Assembly (NCBI GenBank): GCA_024741835.1
Contig: JAENRP010000562.1
Span: 1-18,625 of the forward strand
Reading direction: 5' to 3'
Source of the DNA: Diplocarpon mali
Taxonomy: Eukaryota; Ascomycota; Leotiomycetes; Helotiales; Drepanopezizaceae
DNA length: 18,625 nucleotides
Below, piece by piece: positions 17,962 to 18,625 of the stretch; position 1 is the stretch's first letter; each line of letters begins with the position of its first letter. The notes below the pieces were generated by a model, which saw nothing but the letters and a program-made list of their open reading frames with translations, was not told the DNA's origin and ran no database searches. The position numbers and the translations under genes are program-made.

Positions 17962-18072
17962 GGTCAAAAATGCATATATTATAAAGTCTTTAATATCTGT
18001 CTCCTTTTATATAAGGCCGAGAGGGTACCTTTATAACTTGAATTCCCTGCCTCTTTATTCCTCTTAGCTTAG
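17962..18072. other. Spacer inside the right repeat arm; no gene
   Basis: AT-rich sequence between the two matching blocks. Apart from the AGACT-type extension near its left edge, it does not clearly match the left arm's spacer, so the two copies have diverged or carry different insertions. Confidence 0.4.
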
Positions 18073-18273
18073 TATTATTACGGCCGCATTACGTGCACGG
18101 TTATATCACGTGTCGCTAAGACTGCACGCTAGGACTGTAAGAAGTCAGGTGCACGCTAAGGTAGCAAGGTGGCTAGATTATATGCACGCTAGTAAAGCAC
18201 TTATACTTATTCTAAAGGAGCTCTATTAGAGACTCTCTCTTCTTTATCTTTTCTTTTCTATTATATAGCATAC
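18073..18273 (-). repeat. Right arm, outer block, of the inverted repeat
   Basis: The reverse complement matches 13666-13840. It has about 26 extra bases (around 18120-18145) containing another GCACGCTAGGA-like unit, so this copy holds several GCACGCTA units. C-to-T and G-to-A differences against the left arm suggest RIP acted more strongly on this copy. Confidence 0.85.
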
Positions 18274-18605
18274 CTCTTAAGGTAATATAGTTAGCATTAC
18301 TCAATTATCGCCCCTTTATACGCTTTAGAGTAAGTTGTAATATAAGAAAAGATCTACTTAACCTTTGCTAAGAAGCTTAATATCTACCCCCTTTAGAATC
18401 GTCACTTCGAACTGCCTTAAGCAACTCGATCTCTCGATCTCGATTCTTTTATTATAAACTGTCTTAAGCAACTTATATATAGCGCCTAAATCTTATTAAT
18501 CTAGTTTTTAAAGGAAGCTGAAAAATGACCTTTGAATACAAGATTAGCTCGTTTTTCGACCCCTTACCTACTCTATTTTACATATGGAAATTCACCTTTA
18601 ACTTT
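18274..18605. other. AT-rich intergenic DNA with a short direct repeat; no gene
   Basis: A 17-base unit AACTGYCTTAAGCAACT occurs at 18410-18426 and 18457-18473, with an intervening CGATCT-type simple repeat at about 18426-18445. No coding frame or recognisable element is seen. The segment after 18510 (AGCTGAAAAATGACC onward) keeps CpA and TpG, so it looks less RIP-affected than its left neighbour. Confidence 0.5.
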
Positions 18606-18621
18606 AAAAAAAAAAAAAAAA
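18606..18621. repeat. Poly(A) tract of 16 bases
   Basis: An uninterrupted run of 16 A is followed by GATA at the window edge. Such a tract could end a non-LTR retrotransposon or SINE copy, or be a simple homopolymer. The window ends too soon to tell. Confidence 0.85.
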
Positions 18622-18625
18622 GATA

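Noticed and set aside
13666..18273. A transposon with transporter cargo as a firm call
   Set aside because: No transposase, no convincing target duplication, and arms of unequal structure; kept only as a hypothesis in the findings.
1..18625. tRNA, rRNA, CRISPR arrays, bacterial-type operons or terminators
   Set aside because: None seen on either strand; the window is eukaryotic (fungal).

Overview
The window looks like a piece of a filamentous ascomycete (Pezizomycotina) chromosome. Three things suggest this: the intact gene has short introns of about 50 to 56 bp with fungal branch sites; the retrotransposons are typical fungal Ty1/copia and Ty3/gypsy types; and bases 1 to about 14750 and 17640 to 18600 carry the signature of repeat-induced point mutation (RIP). 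CpA and TpG are strongly depleted in favour of TpA, CpG is not obviously lost, ATG codons are nearly absent, and the old reading frames are broken mostly by TAG and TAA.

Bases 1-12010 hold one degenerate Ty1/copia element (gag, protease, integrase, reverse transcriptase, RNase H, in that order, on the + strand). It is interrupted by two later insertions. The first is a complete Ty3/gypsy element at 1665-8020, with 292/295-bp LTRs, a GGAGC target duplication, and RIP-killed gag and pol. The second is a 195-bp solo LTR at 8080-8274 with a TTTTC target duplication. Removing both insertions, keeping one copy of each target duplication, leaves the copia frame continuous across both joints. Bases 12011-13665 contain no gene I can recognise, only RIP-type AT-rich DNA with two GC-rich low-complexity islands.

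Bases 13666-14760 hold repeat debris: one arm of an inverted repeat, a second and heavily mutated copy of the solo LTR, and a repeated 16-base motif. At about 14760 the base composition changes abruptly to normal genic DNA. A pyrimidine-rich leader with two possible uORFs is followed by the only intact gene, a three-exon MFS hexose-transporter gene (15488-17265, 556 aa). Its 3' flank returns to AT-rich DNA, with a short hairpin, the other arm of the inverted repeat (about 17909-18273) and a terminal A tract.

There is no operon-like system here. The picture is a single un-mutated nutrient-transport gene inside a RIP-inactivated, nested transposon region, bracketed about 4.6 kb apart by inverted copies of one repeat. 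I did not find convincing evidence for a new biological system. The most informative observations are the readable insertion and RIP chronology and the inverted repeat around the transporter.
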